Part shown: piece after piece, positions 5,285-5,613 of the stretch
How the letters are laid out: each line of letters opens with the position of its first letter
How positions within the stretch are numbered: position 1 is the first letter of the stretch
Translations under genes and position numbers: made by a program
Source: Ruminococcaceae bacterium UBA5579
Lineage (GTDB): Bacteria > Bacillota > Clostridia > Oscillospirales > Ruminococcaceae
DNA: 5,613 bases
Direction of reading: 5' to 3'
Assembly (NCBI GenBank): GCA_002425305.1
Contig: DILZ01000078.1
Location: forward strand, 1,686-7,298
Notes under the pieces: model-generated
What the model saw: the letters and a program-made list of their open reading frames with translations, nothing else
Database searches by the model: none
Told to the model about the DNA's origin: nothing

Positions 5285-5613
5285 TCACTTCACTCTCCTG
5301 AACGATGCCGTAAAGAAGCCGTCGCCGCCGTCCTTTTCGGGGAAGAACGTCCTCATTGAGGAATTGTCCGTGCCCGCGTAAGGCAAGGGCTGAACTATAG
5401 GCGAGAAATCATCGTGCGTCCGCGCGAAATCCTCCGCGACCTCCTCGTTCTCCGCCTTGGAGAGCGTACACGTCGAATAAACGAGAGTTCCTCCGACCTT
5501 GACATACCGCGCCGATATCTCCAGAATGGCTCTTTGCAGACGCGGCAGCTCGGAAACGTCCTCGTCCTTGTACTTTATCTCCGGCTTGCGGCGTATCGTC
5601 CCCAGGCACGAGC
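5285..5613 (-). CDS. rsmB: 16S rRNA m5C967 methyltransferase RsmB, C-terminal end (5' part outside the window)
   Basis: The last 108 residues of RsmB (Sun/Fmu), the SAM-dependent enzyme that makes 5-methylcytosine at position 967 (E. coli numbering) of 16S rRNA. The visible part begins SCLGTIRRKPEIKY, the stretch just after the first conserved catalytic-site motif (APCSG..GxxRRxPEIKW in the family). It continues with the Rossmann-fold strand GGTLVYSTCTL, whose cysteine (47th visible residue, in STC) is the catalytic nucleophile position in m5C methyltransferases. The family-typical ending DGGDGFFTASFRR then leads to a TGA at 5285-5287. The remaining part, including the NusB-like RNA-binding domain and SAM-binding motif I, lies beyond the window, so truncation is by the boundary. 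It is the first gene of this segment in the direction of transcription; rlmN follows after 121 bp of repeat DNA. Confidence 0.95.
   Translation of the reverse strand, partial: SCLGTIRRKPEIKYKDEDVSELPRLQRAILEISARYVKVGGTLVYSTCTLSKAENEEVAEDFARTHDDFSPIVQPLPYAGTDNSSMRTFFPEKDGGDGFFTASFRRVK

Noticed and set aside
5409..5609. Minus-strand frame of 66 codons overlapping the end of rsmB
   Set aside because: The alternative frame reads through to the RsmB motifs (RRKPEIKY, YSTCTL) and the family C-terminus, so this one is a shadow.

Overview
The window is a stretch of conserved core genome from a Gram-positive, Clostridia-like bacterium, most likely a gut-type Oscillospiraceae/Ruminococcaceae relative. 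The lineage is inferred from gene order and protein style, not from a database search. All five genes lie on the minus strand. In transcription order (high to low coordinates) they are rsmB (only its C-terminal end is present), rlmN, a PP2C-type phosphatase (prpC/stp), a PASTA-domain Ser/Thr kinase (prkC/pknB) and rsgA (cut off by the window start, before its G3 motif). This is the same order as the Bacillus subtilis cluster rsmB-rlmN-prpC-prkC-rsgA. It joins ribosome modification and assembly factors (RsmB, RlmN, RsgA) to the kinase/phosphatase pair that senses cell-wall fragments.

Layout: 5285-5613 is the end of rsmB. 5164-5284 is a gap filled by heptad-like TAGTTGN repeats that form inverted arms in front of the rlmN ribosome binding site. 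4123-5163 is rlmN. 4011-4122 is a gap with a terminator- or attenuator-like hairpin plus T7 that ends just before the prpC ribosome binding site. 3273-4010 is prpC. 2946-3272 is an unusually long (327 bp), A/T-tract-rich gap with a very good sigma-A-type promoter for the kinase, a possible weak terminator, WalR-box-like repeats, and a 40-codon reading frame that starts at the predicted transcription start and overlaps the kinase start codon. 738-2945 is prkC. 657-737 is a short gap with a perfect 11-bp GC-rich hairpin. 1-656 is the 5' two thirds of rsgA.

The expected biology is that PrpC removes phosphates placed by PrkC. PrkC is a membrane kinase with a cytoplasmic catalytic domain and extracellular PASTA repeats that bind peptidoglycan fragments. 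In other Firmicutes the kinase/phosphatase pair acts on targets that include translation GTPases, RsgA among them, and WalR, which fits the co-location. The genes themselves are ordinary. What deserves a second look is the non-coding material between them: signals that would uncouple kinase expression from phosphatase expression, and the repeat-filled leader of rlmN. I see no mobile element, RNA gene, CRISPR array or unknown multi-gene system here.
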